64,000 nucleotides of DNA from Lishizhenia sp965656535 (lineage in GTDB: Bacteria; Bacteroidota; Bacteroidia; Flavobacteriales_D; Crocinitomicaceae): NCBI GenBank assembly GCA_965656535.1, contig CBFHKX010000004.1, forward strand, positions 124,001 through 188,000, in the 5' to 3' direction. Positions 24,039-33,796 of the stretch are shown one piece after another. The translations under genes and the position numbers were made by a program. Below the pieces are notes generated by a model, which did no database searches, was not told the origin of the DNA, and saw only the letters and a program-made list of their open reading frames with translations. The stretch's first letter is position 1; each line of letters opens with the position of its first letter.

Positions 24039-25457
24039 ATGCCAAGTAAAGTCGAGTTTCAAACACATGTTGAAAATTTTTTTCCGCATCAATTAACTGA
24101 AATGCAAGCGCGTTGCATGAATCAATTGATTGAATTTACGTTCAAAAAATTAGCAAAAGATGTTTTTATCTTAACGGGATATGCCGGTACGGGGAAAACA
24201 AGTCTAATTTCGGCATATGTTAATGCGTTAAAAAAGGTTACGAATAAATTTGCTTTGTTGGCTCCAACCGGTAGAGCTGCCAAAGTATTTTCAAATAAAT
24301 CTGAACACCCGGCTTTTACAATACACAGTTTTATTTACAAAGGCAGTGATGAACTTGAACCCGGCGCAGCTTTTGTTAAAACCAATGAGAACGGCATTCG
24401 TGTTCTTTTAATTGACGAAGCTTCTATGATCGCAGAAAGCTCTTTTCAAGAAGGGCGACAAACCTATGTTCAAAATTTACTTCAAGATTTGTTCACGTTT
24501 GCTTATTCTAACGGAGATTGTAAAATTATCTTTGTTGGTGATGAGGGACAACTTCCACCGGTAGGTTGTTCTTTTAGTCCGGCTCTCAATGCAGATTATT
24601 TGAAAAGAAATTATTACGATCAAAATATCTATTCATTTCAACTTACAGAGGTGTTGCGCCAAGCACAAGATTCAGATATTTTGCTTAACGCTACTATGCT
24701 AAGAGGATCAGATAATGGCGTTTATCCTAAATTTGAGCTCAGAAACAATGCAGATTTAAAGCGTGTGGATGGATATGACTTACCAGACGAACTCGATACG
24801 GCAATTTCTAAATATGGAATTGAAGATACCATAGTAATTACACGCAGTAATAAAAGAGCCAATGAGTACAATCAACAAATTAGAGGTAGAATACTTTGGT
24901 TTGAAGAAGTGCTTGTAGGAGGAGATTATTTGATGGTAGTTAAAAACAACTATAAATGGCTGCCTAAAGATGCTAATATCGGTTTTATTGCAAATGGAGA
25001 GATTATAAAAATAAAACGCGTTTATAAAGTAGAGGAGATGTACGGCTTTCAATTTGCGCAAGTGAGTGCTGAGTTGGTAGATTATCCAAACCTAGAACCG
25101 TTAGAGGTTTACCTGAATTTAGACCCGCTAACCGCCGAAACTCCCAACATTGAAAGAAACCGAATGAAAGAACTTTGGGACGCCTTAGAGATAGATTACG
25201 GATGGGAGAAAAACAAAAAGAAACGCTATAAACGCATATTGGAAGATCCCTATTTTTGTGCTTTACAAGTAAAATATGCCTATGCCGTTACGTGTCATAA
25301 ATCTCAGGGCGGACAATGGAGTGCTGTGTTTTTAGATCAAGGTTACCTTGTTGATGAACATCTAAATCAAGATTTTTTTAGGTGGCTTTACACTGGTTTT
25401 ACTCGTGCTACAGAAGAGCTTAAACTCGTTGCTTTTCATGATGAATTCTTTGATTAA
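24039..25457 (+). CDS. RecD-like / UvrD-type ATP-dependent DNA helicase
   Basis: A 472-residue superfamily 1 helicase. Motif I (Walker A) is LTGYAGTGKTSLI (about 46-58), motif Ia includes LLAPTGRAAKVF, motif II is VLLIDEASMIA (about 128-138), motif III is IIFVGDEGQLPPVG (about 166-179), and the C-terminal motifs are TCHKSQGGQW and LYTGFTRATE (about 425-462). This pattern is that of short RecD2-like or exodeoxyribonuclease V alpha-type helicases, which act in DNA repair. No RecB or RecC partner is near. The start ATG lies five bases after a perfect -7 box. Its stop overlaps the convergent stop in TTAA. Confidence 0.9.
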   Translation: MPSKVEFQTHVENFFPHQLTEMQARCMNQLIEFTFKKLAKDVFILTGYAGTGKTSLISAYVNALKKVTNKFALLAPTGRAAKVFSNKSEHPAFTIHSFIYKGSDELEPGAAFVKTNENGIRVLLIDEASMIAESSFQEGRQTYVQNLLQDLFTFAYSNGDCKIIFVGDEGQLPPVGCSFSPALNADYLKRNYYDQNIYSFQLTEVLRQAQDSDILLNATMLRGSDNGVYPKFELRNNADLKRVDGYDLPDELDTAISKYGIEDTIVITRSNKRANEYNQQIRGRILWFEEVLVGGDYLMVVKNNYKWLPKDANIGFIANGEIIKIKRVYKVEEMYGFQFAQVSAELVDYPNLEPLEVYLNLDPLTAETPNIERNRMKELWDALEIDYGWEKNKKKRYKRILEDPYFCALQVKYAYAVTCHKSQGGQWSAVFLDQGYLVDEHLNQDFFRWLYTGFTRATEELKLVAFHDEFFD

Positions 25458-27667
25458 CCTTCAAATTCACTCATCTTAAAAGAAGTTCTACCTACGCTGA
25501 TTTTGGTTTTATAAATTCTTTTGTTCAGTCTATCAATTACTTTTTTTGCATCCGCACGTTGCAGATAATTTCCGGCTAAAACGTTGAGTTCTGTACGTAG
25601 TTTTTCTAACAAATAATAGGTGCGAAGCGCACTTAATACTTCATTTTTAGATAGTTCAAAATTAGCTGTTTTTGATAACATGTCTTGAGGAATTTGGCTT
25701 AGATTACTCTTAACTGGATCCGTAAAACTGTTCACTTCTAAGGTAATTGATCGGTTGAGATTGATATACACTTCTGAGAAACGAAGACGTTTAAACTGTT
25801 CATCTTGTTTGGCTTCTGGTGATGGATATTGTTGCAGTTCTGCTTGCAAATTATCTTTTACCACTTTTATACCATTCCAAGTTCCTACTCCCTGACCTCG
25901 AGCAATGATATTAAAATCGAGCTTTTTATTAAGCAAAGCTTCAAACAGTTGCAGCACAGCCACAGAATCTTTTGTATTCAATAAATTTTGTTGCACTGTA
26001 AACTGATCAGATTCAAAAATGTCGTTTAACATGATTTGCACACGAGCATCATAATTTGGAAGCGCATCTGTAACATTAACATGAAGCATTACTTCATCCG
26101 CTTCATTGCTGTTTTGAGAATACGGAATTGCAATAAGTTTAACTTCGAAACTTTCTGGTTTAGCTGTAGCCGGAAACGTAAATTCTTGCGTATACAAATC
26201 AAATCGGGTAGAATCTGCAAACAAATACAAGCCATCTTTTTCTTTGAAAGGCATCCAATTTTTTCCAATTAAGACTTGCATTAAGTTTAGTTTGTTATTT
26301 CGAATGGTTAGCACCTCAAGTGCTTCTTCTTTTTTCTCTTCTAATTCTTTGATTTTCTTTTTTATACTGGCTAGTTCATTGTATTTTCTCAATAGTTCTT
26401 CTTGTTTGATTTTCCTTTTATTCCCACCGTCTTTCGCTTTTCCTTTTTTATCTGTTTTTATGGTGTAAGATCCTCTTAAATCACTCAATAGTTTCTCCGT
26501 TTTCTCAATATCTAGCAGTTTGTCAAGTTTTTTATTTTCGTGATACTTAATCCAATAGTCAAATCCTTTTTTACCATCAATCATCTCGTTTAAGGCTGCT
26601 ATATCTCTTTCTACTGCGTGTATGATTGAATAATAAGTAGCTTTTCCTGAGTAAGAACTGTCTGGCGATAAAAAACGCGTTTGTGTATTTCCAAAAAGTG
26701 GATAAGCAAAACCTCCTTTTTCTATAACTACTGTAGTTTGTTTTTCTGAGTTGTAGCCCCAAACGTCTAAATGAATATTTGTTTCTTTTAGTTGTCCAAC
26801 TGTTTCTAAATCACAAATGGTGTAACGCATAGGTTGAATTTCTACTTTGTTCTTTTTGCGTTTTTCCGTTTGTTTTATCAGTTCACTTTCGTACGGAAAT
26901 AATCCAACTGCTTTTGGCAAACCTTTGTTATATCTACCTCTTTCGTCTTTTTCTCGTTCTTCAAACAATCCTGTGGTAGTGCTACCATCTCCTGCAGCGG
27001 TAAGAATATTTGTAAAATGTTCAGCGCTTCCGCCTAAAGCTTTAAAAATTTCGAAGGCTCTATTTTTCACCCAAATGTTTACGCTTTTATTTAATGCGTC
27101 TAATGTACTTTTCTTGAGTTCAAAAGTTAAGAATTTCATTCCTGTAAGCAAAGCAACTTTATTGTCAAACGTAAGCGATGGATCGAGGACACTTTCAATT
27201 TTAGGATGAGGAAGTCGCACGTCATCTTTTTCTTTCAGTGCTTCTGCTGGTAAAAAAGATGTAAGAAGAACTTCGAACGATTGATATTGTTTTTCTAAAT
27301 TATCTTTTTTTAAGTCGTTTTTTCTTTTCGATAAAAGTAACTTATTCAGCTCCCACAATGCCATTTTATTGGCTAGTTCTGCAAGTAAACCTTTAGGAGA
27401 TTTAGCAATTTCATTACTATTAATGAGTAGTTGTTCTGGATTATTTATGATAATTAACTCTGTACTATCATAGTTTATTTTTCCGTTTGGTAAGAGAATT
27501 TTTTTACCAGAATACTGGATGTATCTCCCTAGGTTTTGCTCTAAAATTGGACTCTTTTTAACAGTGTGATACAAATAGGCTCTTTCTTGTGCTGTAAAGA
27601 AATTGTTTTCTTGAGCGCGCAATCCAAAAACAAGAAAAAAGAGTATGGCAGTAAATCTAATCATCAT
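25454..27667 (-). CDS. Large exported hypothetical protein
   Basis: A 737-residue protein with a signal peptide (MMIRFTAILFFLVFGLRAQ) and no further membrane helix, so probably periplasmic or surface-associated. The N-terminal half is mostly helical. A Lys/Glu-rich coiled-coil-like region occupies about 370-450 (ELLRKYNELASIKKKIKELE is part of it), with a basic insert (DKKGKAKDGGNKRKIKQ) in the middle. The C-terminal part (about 480-737) is beta-rich with a helical end. No known domain was recognised. A near-consensus -7 box lies about 15 bp before the start. Single gene unit, ending in a 4-bp overlap with the convergent helicase gene. Confidence 0.65.
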   Translation of the reverse strand: MMIRFTAILFFLVFGLRAQENNFFTAQERAYLYHTVKKSPILEQNLGRYIQYSGKKILLPNGKINYDSTELIIINNPEQLLINSNEIAKSPKGLLAELANKMALWELNKLLLSKRKNDLKKDNLEKQYQSFEVLLTSFLPAEALKEKDDVRLPHPKIESVLDPSLTFDNKVALLTGMKFLTFELKKSTLDALNKSVNIWVKNRAFEIFKALGGSAEHFTNILTAAGDGSTTTGLFEEREKDERGRYNKGLPKAVGLFPYESELIKQTEKRKKNKVEIQPMRYTICDLETVGQLKETNIHLDVWGYNSEKQTTVVIEKGGFAYPLFGNTQTRFLSPDSSYSGKATYYSIIHAVERDIAALNEMIDGKKGFDYWIKYHENKKLDKLLDIEKTEKLLSDLRGSYTIKTDKKGKAKDGGNKRKIKQEELLRKYNELASIKKKIKELEEKKEEALEVLTIRNNKLNLMQVLIGKNWMPFKEKDGLYLFADSTRFDLYTQEFTFPATAKPESFEVKLIAIPYSQNSNEADEVMLHVNVTDALPNYDARVQIMLNDIFESDQFTVQQNLLNTKDSVAVLQLFEALLNKKLDFNIIARGQGVGTWNGIKVVKDNLQAELQQYPSPEAKQDEQFKRLRFSEVYINLNRSITLEVNSFTDPVKSNLSQIPQDMLSKTANFELSKNEVLSALRTYYLLEKLRTELNVLAGNYLQRADAKKVIDRLNKRIYKTKISVGRTSFKMSEFEG

Positions 27668-27713
27668 AAAAACTTAGCATACAAATATCTATAAACGAAA
27701 CGACTGTGAGTGG

Positions 27714-28355
27714 TTACAAATGAAAAAAAGAAAACGCTTTACTGTTGAAAACTTCTTCAAATAGATGTGGGTAATGGATTTTCATCTCGTCATTCATCAG
27801 TTGTAAAGGAACATCTTCAAAGCTACCGTAAAAATGAGTATACTCCATAAAGCGCTTATCTTTCTCAAATTCTTGAAACATAGAGTCTTCTTCAGCATTC
27901 CAATCTAAGGGAGTAACTTTACTTATTCTACAAACTCGTTGGTCAAATGTAGGTGTACACTTTACCCACTTATCGTTAATAAATAATTCTAGGTATCCAT
28001 GAAAAACAATTTCGGACTTTTTTAAGTAGTGTGTTAATTTCTCAACTCCAATATGGTTTTTAACAATTGCATAGCCTAGTTTTGTAGGGATACCTAAGGC
28101 TCTTGCACAGCTAGCCATTACTATAGATTTTTCAACGCACCAAGCTCTTTTTTTTGTTAAAATAGTGCTAGAAGTTAAACCTTCTTGTGTAAGATTTAGA
28201 TGATACGGATCATACAGAAAACCGTCTCTAACTTTGTAATAAAGTGCAATTGCTTTTTCTTTTTTAGAGGGTAATGCAATAAATTCAGAAATATAGTTTT
28301 GAATTTCGCTAGAAGAGTAATCAAGAAAAGGAGTTTCTTTTAAGAAATTTTGCAT
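27714..28355 (-). CDS. Transglutaminase-like cysteine protease-fold protein
   Basis: A 213-residue cytoplasmic protein of the transglutaminase-like superfamily. The catalytic Cys lies in KRAWCVEKSIVMASCARALGI (about residues 71-91 in pieces: RAWCVEKSIVMASCARA), followed by IPTKLGYAIVKNH, then HGYLELFINDKWVKCTPTFD, where His and Asp complete the triad. Such proteins can be proteases, peptide amidases or cross-linking enzymes; substrate is unknown. The ATG is four bases after an exact -7 box. It is divergent from the membrane protein at 28407. Confidence 0.83.
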   Translation of the reverse strand: MQNFLKETPFLDYSSSEIQNYISEFIALPSKKEKAIALYYKVRDGFLYDPYHLNLTQEGLTSSTILTKKRAWCVEKSIVMASCARALGIPTKLGYAIVKNHIGVEKLTHYLKKSEIVFHGYLELFINDKWVKCTPTFDQRVCRISKVTPLDWNAEEDSMFQEFEKDKRFMEYTHFYGSFEDVPLQLMNDEMKIHYPHLFEEVFNSKAFSFFHL

Positions 28356-28359
28356 AATT

Positions 28360-28367
28360 CAAAGTTA
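28360..28367 (-). promoter_or_regulatory. -7 box abutting the transglutaminase-like start
   Basis: TAACTTTG on the minus strand, AATT, then the ATG at 28355. Leaderless class. Confidence 0.6.
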
Positions 28368-28406
28368 ATTAATTTGTCAAATCATTACATTTATACCCTA
28401 TAAATT

Positions 28407-28985
28407 ATGGCTTTAAAAATAGATACAAGTAAGTTAGATAAAGTAGAACCAAAAGATGCTTTACCGATTATACTTAAAATTAGAAATTTTATTTTTGGTA
28501 AAAAACGTCCAGATGCATTTACACGCACAGTTTTTTATGTCAATTTGGTGGCTTGGTTTATTTTTATGTTGTGGAGTACAATCAGCTATTTTGCTATTGC
28601 CTTAAAAGAGTTAATTAAAGAAAACAAGGGTATTTCAATTGCTGCAATAGTTCGAAGAAGAGGAGAAGAGTTAGGGTTTGATGGAGAAACGTTTCTGGTT
28701 AGTTTTAAGCAGTTTCAGTTCGTAGATATTTTTATTTGGATAAACATTTTTGTGAGCTTAATCTTCTTGTACAGAAAAAAAAGAATTTTTGCCGTTCTTT
28801 ATTTCAGTGCAATTGGTCTACACTTTTTATTAATGGTTTTTATGCTAAGTTTTACTTACTTTTTAGAAGATATATCTCTCTTTGATAAGATAACCTACTT
28901 TATAATGGTGGTTATTTCTTTTATATATACCTTACTATTGAGCAAGGAAACAAATGAAAACAATACATTGAATGAACAAAGATAG
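28407..28985 (+). CDS. Four-helix membrane protein, unknown
   Basis: A 192-residue protein with a cytoplasmic N-terminal part and four predicted membrane helices (about 47-70, 105-122, 126-148, 158-180). The loop after the first helix is charged and holds ISIAAIVRRRGEELGFDGE. No family was recognised. Its last 14 bp overlap the aldo/keto reductase gene in another frame, so the two are probably cotranscribed. A weak -7 sequence (TACATTTA, 28386-28393) lies 13 bp before the ATG. Confidence 0.6.
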   Translation: MALKIDTSKLDKVEPKDALPIILKIRNFIFGKKRPDAFTRTVFYVNLVAWFIFMLWSTISYFAIALKELIKENKGISIAAIVRRRGEELGFDGETFLVSFKQFQFVDIFIWINIFVSLIFLYRKKRIFAVLYFSAIGLHFLLMVFMLSFTYFLEDISLFDKITYFIMVVISFIYTLLLSKETNENNTLNEQR

Positions 28986-29766
28986 TTTTCCACTTCAAGG
29001 TTTAGGAACCTATAAATTAATAGGCGATACGTGTACAGAGAATGTGCTGTTTGCTTTAGAAAATGGAATAAAGTTAATTGATACAGCTTCTTTTTATAAC
29101 AACGAAAAAGAAATTGGTAAGGCACTCAGTCAAACCAACAGAGCGCGTACAGATTTTAAGGTAACTACAAAGATGTGGACCGATGAAATGCGCGAATCTA
29201 CCGCTAGAGATAGTCTATTAAGGAGTTTGGATAAATTGCAATTAGATTATGTAGACTATTATTTAGTGCATTGGCCTGTTAAAAACAAATGGCAAACGGC
29301 TTATGAGCAAATGCTGAATTTACAGAAAGAAGGATTAATTAAGCAAGTAGGTGTTTGTAACTTTACCGAAGAGCAGCTTACAGAGGTTGAGCAGACCTTT
29401 GGATCATTTCCTGCTTTGAACCAGGTAGAAGCGCATCCTGCTTTTCAGCAAAAACAGATGCATGCATTTTGTATAACGCATAATATTCAAATGCAAAGTT
29501 GGCGCACACTTATGTTTGGTAAAGTAAATCAGTTAAAAGCATTAGAAAGTAGTGCCCAAAAACACAACAAATCAATTTATCAAATTGCGCTAAAGTTTTT
29601 TATACAAAAAGGCATAGCCGTTATTCCTAAATCTGCTTCTAAAAAAAGAATTTTAGAAAACTTTGATTTGCAAGCATTTACCCTCTCAGAGCAGGAGTTA
29701 GAGCTTATTTCTAGGTTAGATACAAACCAGCGTAGCGGACCACATCCAAATAATTTTGATTTTTAA
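28972..29766 (+). CDS. Aldo/keto reductase
   Basis: A 264-residue NADPH-dependent aldo/keto reductase of the bacterial 2,5-diketogluconate-reductase-like group. The catalytic tetrad is complete: Asp in KLIDTASFYNN, the Tyr in the same segment, Lys in VTTKMWTDE, and His in DYYLVHWPVKN. The C-terminal NADPH-phosphate loop reads AVIPKSASKKRILENFD. Length is normal. It overlaps the upstream membrane protein gene by 14 bp. Physiological substrate unknown. Confidence 0.92.
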   Translation: MNKDSFPLQGLGTYKLIGDTCTENVLFALENGIKLIDTASFYNNEKEIGKALSQTNRARTDFKVTTKMWTDEMRESTARDSLLRSLDKLQLDYVDYYLVHWPVKNKWQTAYEQMLNLQKEGLIKQVGVCNFTEEQLTEVEQTFGSFPALNQVEAHPAFQQKQMHAFCITHNIQMQSWRTLMFGKVNQLKALESSAQKHNKSIYQIALKFFIQKGIAVIPKSASKKRILENFDLQAFTLSEQELELISRLDTNQRSGPHPNNFDF

Positions 29767-29883
29767 TGTAAACCAGAAAACATTTTTTATTCTATTGTGT
29801 TATTTAGATAACTGTTTAAAGTTTAGTGAAAGTTTTTAAAACAATTGTCGTCTAAAAGATGTGACGCATTAAAAAGATAAGAT

Positions 29884-30576
29884 ATGACAACAGAGTTAAC
29901 AAAATTATGGCACATAGATTCAATCAACTTATTTGATGGAATCTCTTTCGAGGATAAAAAGAAAATTGAAACATTAACCAATACCAGAAAGCTGAATAAG
30001 CATGAGTATGTTTTTTTTCCAGACGATCCAACAAAAGATATTCATTTTTTAGCCAGCGGTAGAATTAAAGTAGGTAAGCATTCGCCGAATGGAAAAGAAA
30101 ACATCAAAGCAATTATCTATGAAGGTGAAATGTTTGGTGAGCTAAGTTTGCTAGAGAAAAACCCGGATGCAAAACGAGAAGATTTTGCAATGGCTATGGA
30201 TGAGGATACAATTATTTGTTCTATTTCTCAAGATAATATGGCTAAATTACTTCAAGAGCACCCTGTTCTAAATGAAAAAGTAATGAAGCAAGTTACCAAA
30301 AGATTAAAACGAACAGAAAAACGCATGGAAGCGCTAATGTTCAAAGACGCAAGAACAAGACTAATCGACTTTATTAAAGAATTAGCGCAAGACCTTGGAA
30401 AACCTATTGGGCACGAAATTCTAGTAAAGCATCGTTTAACGCATCAAGAGATTGCGAGTATTACAGCAATTTCAAGACAAAAGGTTACAACCTTGCTAAA
30501 TGAATTAAAGAACGAAAATTTAATTCATTTAGAAAGAAAATCATTATTGATTAGAGACATTTCTATCTTGAAATAA
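29884..30576 (+). CDS. Crp/Fnr family transcription regulator
   Basis: A 230-residue regulator with an N-terminal cyclic-nucleotide-binding-type beta-roll (about 17-125, with ASGRIKVGKHSPNGKE and GEMFGELSLLE), a long dimer helix, and a C-terminal winged helix (about 155-225) whose recognition region reads HQEIASITAISRQKVTTLLNEL. Cysteines for an Fnr-type iron-sulfur cluster are absent, so oxygen sensing by a cluster is unlikely; whether a nucleotide binds is not clear. It stands alone between the aldo/keto reductase and truA. Targets unknown. Confidence 0.9.
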   Translation: MTTELTKLWHIDSINLFDGISFEDKKKIETLTNTRKLNKHEYVFFPDDPTKDIHFLASGRIKVGKHSPNGKENIKAIIYEGEMFGELSLLEKNPDAKREDFAMAMDEDTIICSISQDNMAKLLQEHPVLNEKVMKQVTKRLKRTEKRMEALMFKDARTRLIDFIKELAQDLGKPIGHEILVKHRLTHQEIASITAISRQKVTTLLNELKNENLIHLERKSLLIRDISILK

Positions 30577-30597
30577 AATTTAAATACGATTTAAATA

Positions 30598-30605
30598 TAC
30601 CTTTG
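30598..30605 (+). promoter_or_regulatory. -7 box abutting the truA start
   Basis: TACCTTTG, TGCTT, then ATG at 30611. A GTG at 30605 would start inside the box, so the ATG is preferred. Leaderless class. Confidence 0.6.
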
Positions 30606-30610
30606 TGCTT

Positions 30611-31372
30611 ATGGTGCAAAGGTATTTTTTTGAACTTTCGTATGCCGGTACAGCGTTTTTTGGTTGGCAAGTTCAACCCAGAGAAATATCTGTTCAAGAA
30701 ACGATAGAGCGTGCTCTAACAAAGTTAAATTCTAATAAGCCTGTTAAAGTTGTAGGTTGCGGAAGAACAGATACAGGTGTACACGCTTCTAATTTTTATT
30801 TACACGTTGATTTTCCTACAATAGAAAACGAGAATAAGTTTTTATTTAAGTTGAACAGAATGCTTCCTGAAGCTATAGCAATTTTGTCAATAGTACAAGT
30901 AAATGAGAATGCACACGCACGTTTCGATGCTTTAGAGCGAACTTATCAGTATTTTATATCGAACAGAAAAAATCCTTTTAATAGTGCGTTTTCATATTTC
31001 GTTTCTACTCCTTTAGATGTAGCGTTAATGAATCAGGCGTGTGTTTATTTGACTGGAGAACAAGATTTTACTTCTTTAGCCAAGATGCATACCGATGTTA
31101 AAACCAATATTTGTGATGTGCGTTTTGCACAATGGAAAAAGAACGAAGACGGGAGCTTGTTTTTCGAGATTAAAGCCAATCGATTTCTTAGAAATATGGT
31201 GCGTGCAACCGTTGGTACATTGTTAGAAGTTGGTCAGCAAAAAATAAAGCCAGAAGAAGTAAAGAACATACTTAACGCTAAAAGTAGAAGCAGAGCAAAA
31301 GCAAGTGCTCCAGCGCATGGATTATTTTTAAGCGAAGTGAAATATGATTGGTCTAATCTATTGAAGAAATAA
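30611..31372 (+). CDS. truA: tRNA pseudouridine(38-40) synthase
   Basis: A 253-residue TruA enzyme converting uridines 38-40 of the tRNA anticodon stem to pseudouridine. The catalytic Asp lies in GCGRTDTGVHASNF (about residues 53-66). Other signatures are the N-terminal FELSYAGTAFFGWQ, the central FDALERTYQYFI and the C-terminal RFLRNMVRATVGTLLEVG. The frame opens at a GTG six bases earlier, but that codon overlaps the -7 box, so ATG 30611 is chosen. Confidence 0.95.
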   Translation: MVQRYFFELSYAGTAFFGWQVQPREISVQETIERALTKLNSNKPVKVVGCGRTDTGVHASNFYLHVDFPTIENENKFLFKLNRMLPEAIAILSIVQVNENAHARFDALERTYQYFISNRKNPFNSAFSYFVSTPLDVALMNQACVYLTGEQDFTSLAKMHTDVKTNICDVRFAQWKKNEDGSLFFEIKANRFLRNMVRATVGTLLEVGQQKIKPEEVKNILNAKSRSRAKASAPAHGLFLSEVKYDWSNLLKK

Positions 31373-31418
31373 AACATACCATTAATACAAAAATGAGATG
31401 TAGCTCGTTATATAAATG

Positions 31419-31426
31419 TAAATTTG
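31419..31426 (+). promoter_or_regulatory. -7 box of the TonB receptor operon
   Basis: TAAATTTG, exact consensus, 36 bp before the start at 31463. No clear -33 TTG. Confidence 0.5.
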
Positions 31427-31462
31427 TCTTCTAAAGCTTTGAAAAGCATAAAGTAACTTCAT

Positions 31463-33790
31463 ATGAATAAACAAAATACGGCACTTATCTTCTTACTACT
31501 GTTACTTTTTGGGAAGATGGTTACTGCGCAAAATTTCACAATTTCTGGTTCGATAAAAGATGCTACCAACGGAGAAGATTTATTTGGTGCATCAGTAATC
31601 GTTAAGGAACTAGAGAATACAGGAGCTCAAACCAATGTATATGGTTTTTATAGTCTAACTATTCCATCCGGAAAGTATACTGTAATTTATCGCTCTTTGG
31701 GTTATGATGATTTGATTAAGCAAATTGAATTAACAGATAATCAAACTATAAATGTTGAGTTAACTATTCCTAAAGATGTTCAAGAAGTAGAAGGAGTGGT
31801 TATTGAAGCAGAAAAAGAAAATGAAAATATCACTGGCGCGCAAATGGCCGTAACCAAATTTGATCCAAAATCAATAGAAACATTACCCGTTTTGTTTGGA
31901 GAAAAGGATATTATGAAAACTCTTCAACTCACTCCTGGAGTAAAAGGCGCTGGAGAAGGAAATGCAGGATTTTATGTACGCGGTGGAGGAATTGATCAAA
32001 ATTTGATTTTACTCGATGAGTCTACCGTTTACAATGCGTCTCATTTACTTGGTTTTTTCTCAGTGTTCAATTCAGATGCAATAAAAGATGTTTCTTTATA
32101 TAAGTCGGGAATCCCAGCAGAGTATGGTGGTAGAGCATCTTCTGTTATGGATGTTAAGATGAGAGATGGAAACATGAAGAAATTTGGCGTTTCTGGAGGT
32201 TTGGGATTAATTTCTTCTCGTTTAACGCTTGAAGCTCCAATTGTTAAAGATAAAGGCTCTTTTATTATTTCTGGAAGAAGAAGTTATGCTGATTTGTTCT
32301 TAAAGCTTTCAAATAACCCAGATTTGAACGAAACACAATTGTACTTCTATGATTTAAATATGAAAGCAAATTACCGTGTTTCGGATAAAGATAGAATTTT
32401 TGTTTCTGGATATTTTGGTAGAGACGTGCTTGAGTTAGCGGATCAATTTGGTTTTGACTGGGGAAACGCAACTGGAACCGTAAGGTGGAATAGAATTGTA
32501 AACGACAAGTTGTTTTCTAATACTTCTCTCATTTTTTCTAATTTTAATTACAGCTTTACCGTAGGTTCTGGAGATGATTCTTTTGGTGTGAAATCTTCCA
32601 TTCAAGATTATAATGTAAAACAAGATTTTTCTTATTTTCTAAATAGTAAAAACACAATTAAATTTGGAGTAAATGCTATACATCACACATTTAGACCTGG
32701 AAGGTTAGAAGCTGGAGATAATATAAATTTTGAAGAAATTGTATTAAAATCTAGAACAGCTATGGAGTACGGTGCATTTATTCAAAATGAACACCAAATC
32801 TCTCCACGATTTGCCTTGCTTTATGGGTTGCGTTATTCTGGTTTTGGTCTTATTGGATCAGATGCGTATGACTTTGATGATGCGGGAGAGCTACTAGAAA
32901 CTCGAACTTATGATACATGGGAGACAGTAAAGTATCAGCAGGGTTTAGAACCGAGATTCTCTGCTAGTTTTGTGCTTTCAGATCACAATTCTATTAAATT
33001 GGGTTACAATAGAAATTTCCAGTATTTACATCAACTTTCAAATGCAACTACTTCAAGTCCGACCGACGTGTGGGTGCCAAGCTCTAACAATGTAAAACCG
33101 CAAATTGCAGATCAAATTGCATTGGGTTACTACCATAACTTTAAAAGCAATACCTATCAAACGTCGGCAGAAATTTATTACAAGGATTTTCAAAATCAAA
33201 TTGATTACAGACCAGGAGCTGATCTTGTTTTTAACGATTTAGTAGAAGGAGAACTTGTTTATGGCGACGGTGAAGCTTACGGATTAGAGTTTCAAGTGAA
33301 AAAAACAAAAGGTAAATTTACTGGCTGGTTAAGCTACACGTTATCACGTTCTTTAAGACAGTTTGATGATATTGATAATGGAAGAAAATTTTCTGCAAGA
33401 CAAGATAGAATACACGATATATCAGTAGTTATGATGTATGAGTTGAACGAGAAGGTTGCCTTAAGTGCAGCTTTTGTATATTATACTGGAGATGCGGTTA
33501 CTTTTCCTTTTGGTAAGTACGAACAAGATGGAATTGTTTTGCCGTATTACCAAGAAAGAAATTCTTATAGAATGCCAGATTATCACCGTTTAGATTTAGG
33601 ATGTACATGGTATATGAAAGAAAGACCAAAATTTACGCATAATTGGAATTTTTCAATTTACAATGCTTACGCAAGAGAAAATGCGTATACCATTACGTTT
33701 AGAGAAGCAGAAGATGGCAGTCAGGAAGCCGTACAAACCACGCTTTTTAGATTAATACCTGCGATAACATACAACTTTGAATTAAAATAA
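31463..33790 (+). CDS. TonB-dependent receptor (carboxypeptidase-regulatory-like N-domain)
   Basis: A 775-residue outer-membrane receptor. A signal peptide (residues 1-22) is followed by a carboxypeptidase-regulatory-like beta domain (about 25-110, with DLFGASVIVKELENTG and NVYGFYSLTIPSGKYTV), then a plug domain (about 135-230, with GEGNAGFYVRGGGIDQNLIL and LYKSGIPAEYGGRASSVMDV), then a beta-barrel to the C-terminus. It is short for a SusC protein. The DUF4249 lipoprotein gene starts 6 bp downstream, a pair typical of small receptor systems in Flavobacteriia. The carried substrate is unknown. Energy would come from an ExbB-ExbD-TonB complex such as that at 57507-59368. Confidence 0.92.
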   Translation: MNKQNTALIFLLLLLFGKMVTAQNFTISGSIKDATNGEDLFGASVIVKELENTGAQTNVYGFYSLTIPSGKYTVIYRSLGYDDLIKQIELTDNQTINVELTIPKDVQEVEGVVIEAEKENENITGAQMAVTKFDPKSIETLPVLFGEKDIMKTLQLTPGVKGAGEGNAGFYVRGGGIDQNLILLDESTVYNASHLLGFFSVFNSDAIKDVSLYKSGIPAEYGGRASSVMDVKMRDGNMKKFGVSGGLGLISSRLTLEAPIVKDKGSFIISGRRSYADLFLKLSNNPDLNETQLYFYDLNMKANYRVSDKDRIFVSGYFGRDVLELADQFGFDWGNATGTVRWNRIVNDKLFSNTSLIFSNFNYSFTVGSGDDSFGVKSSIQDYNVKQDFSYFLNSKNTIKFGVNAIHHTFRPGRLEAGDNINFEEIVLKSRTAMEYGAFIQNEHQISPRFALLYGLRYSGFGLIGSDAYDFDDAGELLETRTYDTWETVKYQQGLEPRFSASFVLSDHNSIKLGYNRNFQYLHQLSNATTSSPTDVWVPSSNNVKPQIADQIALGYYHNFKSNTYQTSAEIYYKDFQNQIDYRPGADLVFNDLVEGELVYGDGEAYGLEFQVKKTKGKFTGWLSYTLSRSLRQFDDIDNGRKFSARQDRIHDISVVMMYELNEKVALSAAFVYYTGDAVTFPFGKYEQDGIVLPYYQERNSYRMPDYHRLDLGCTWYMKERPKFTHNWNFSIYNAYARENAYTITFREAEDGSQEAVQTTLFRLIPAITYNFELK

Positions 33791-33796
33791 AACACC

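Noticed and set aside
30605..30610. GTG start for truA
   Set aside because: It overlaps the -7 box; ATG 30611 fits the family start better.
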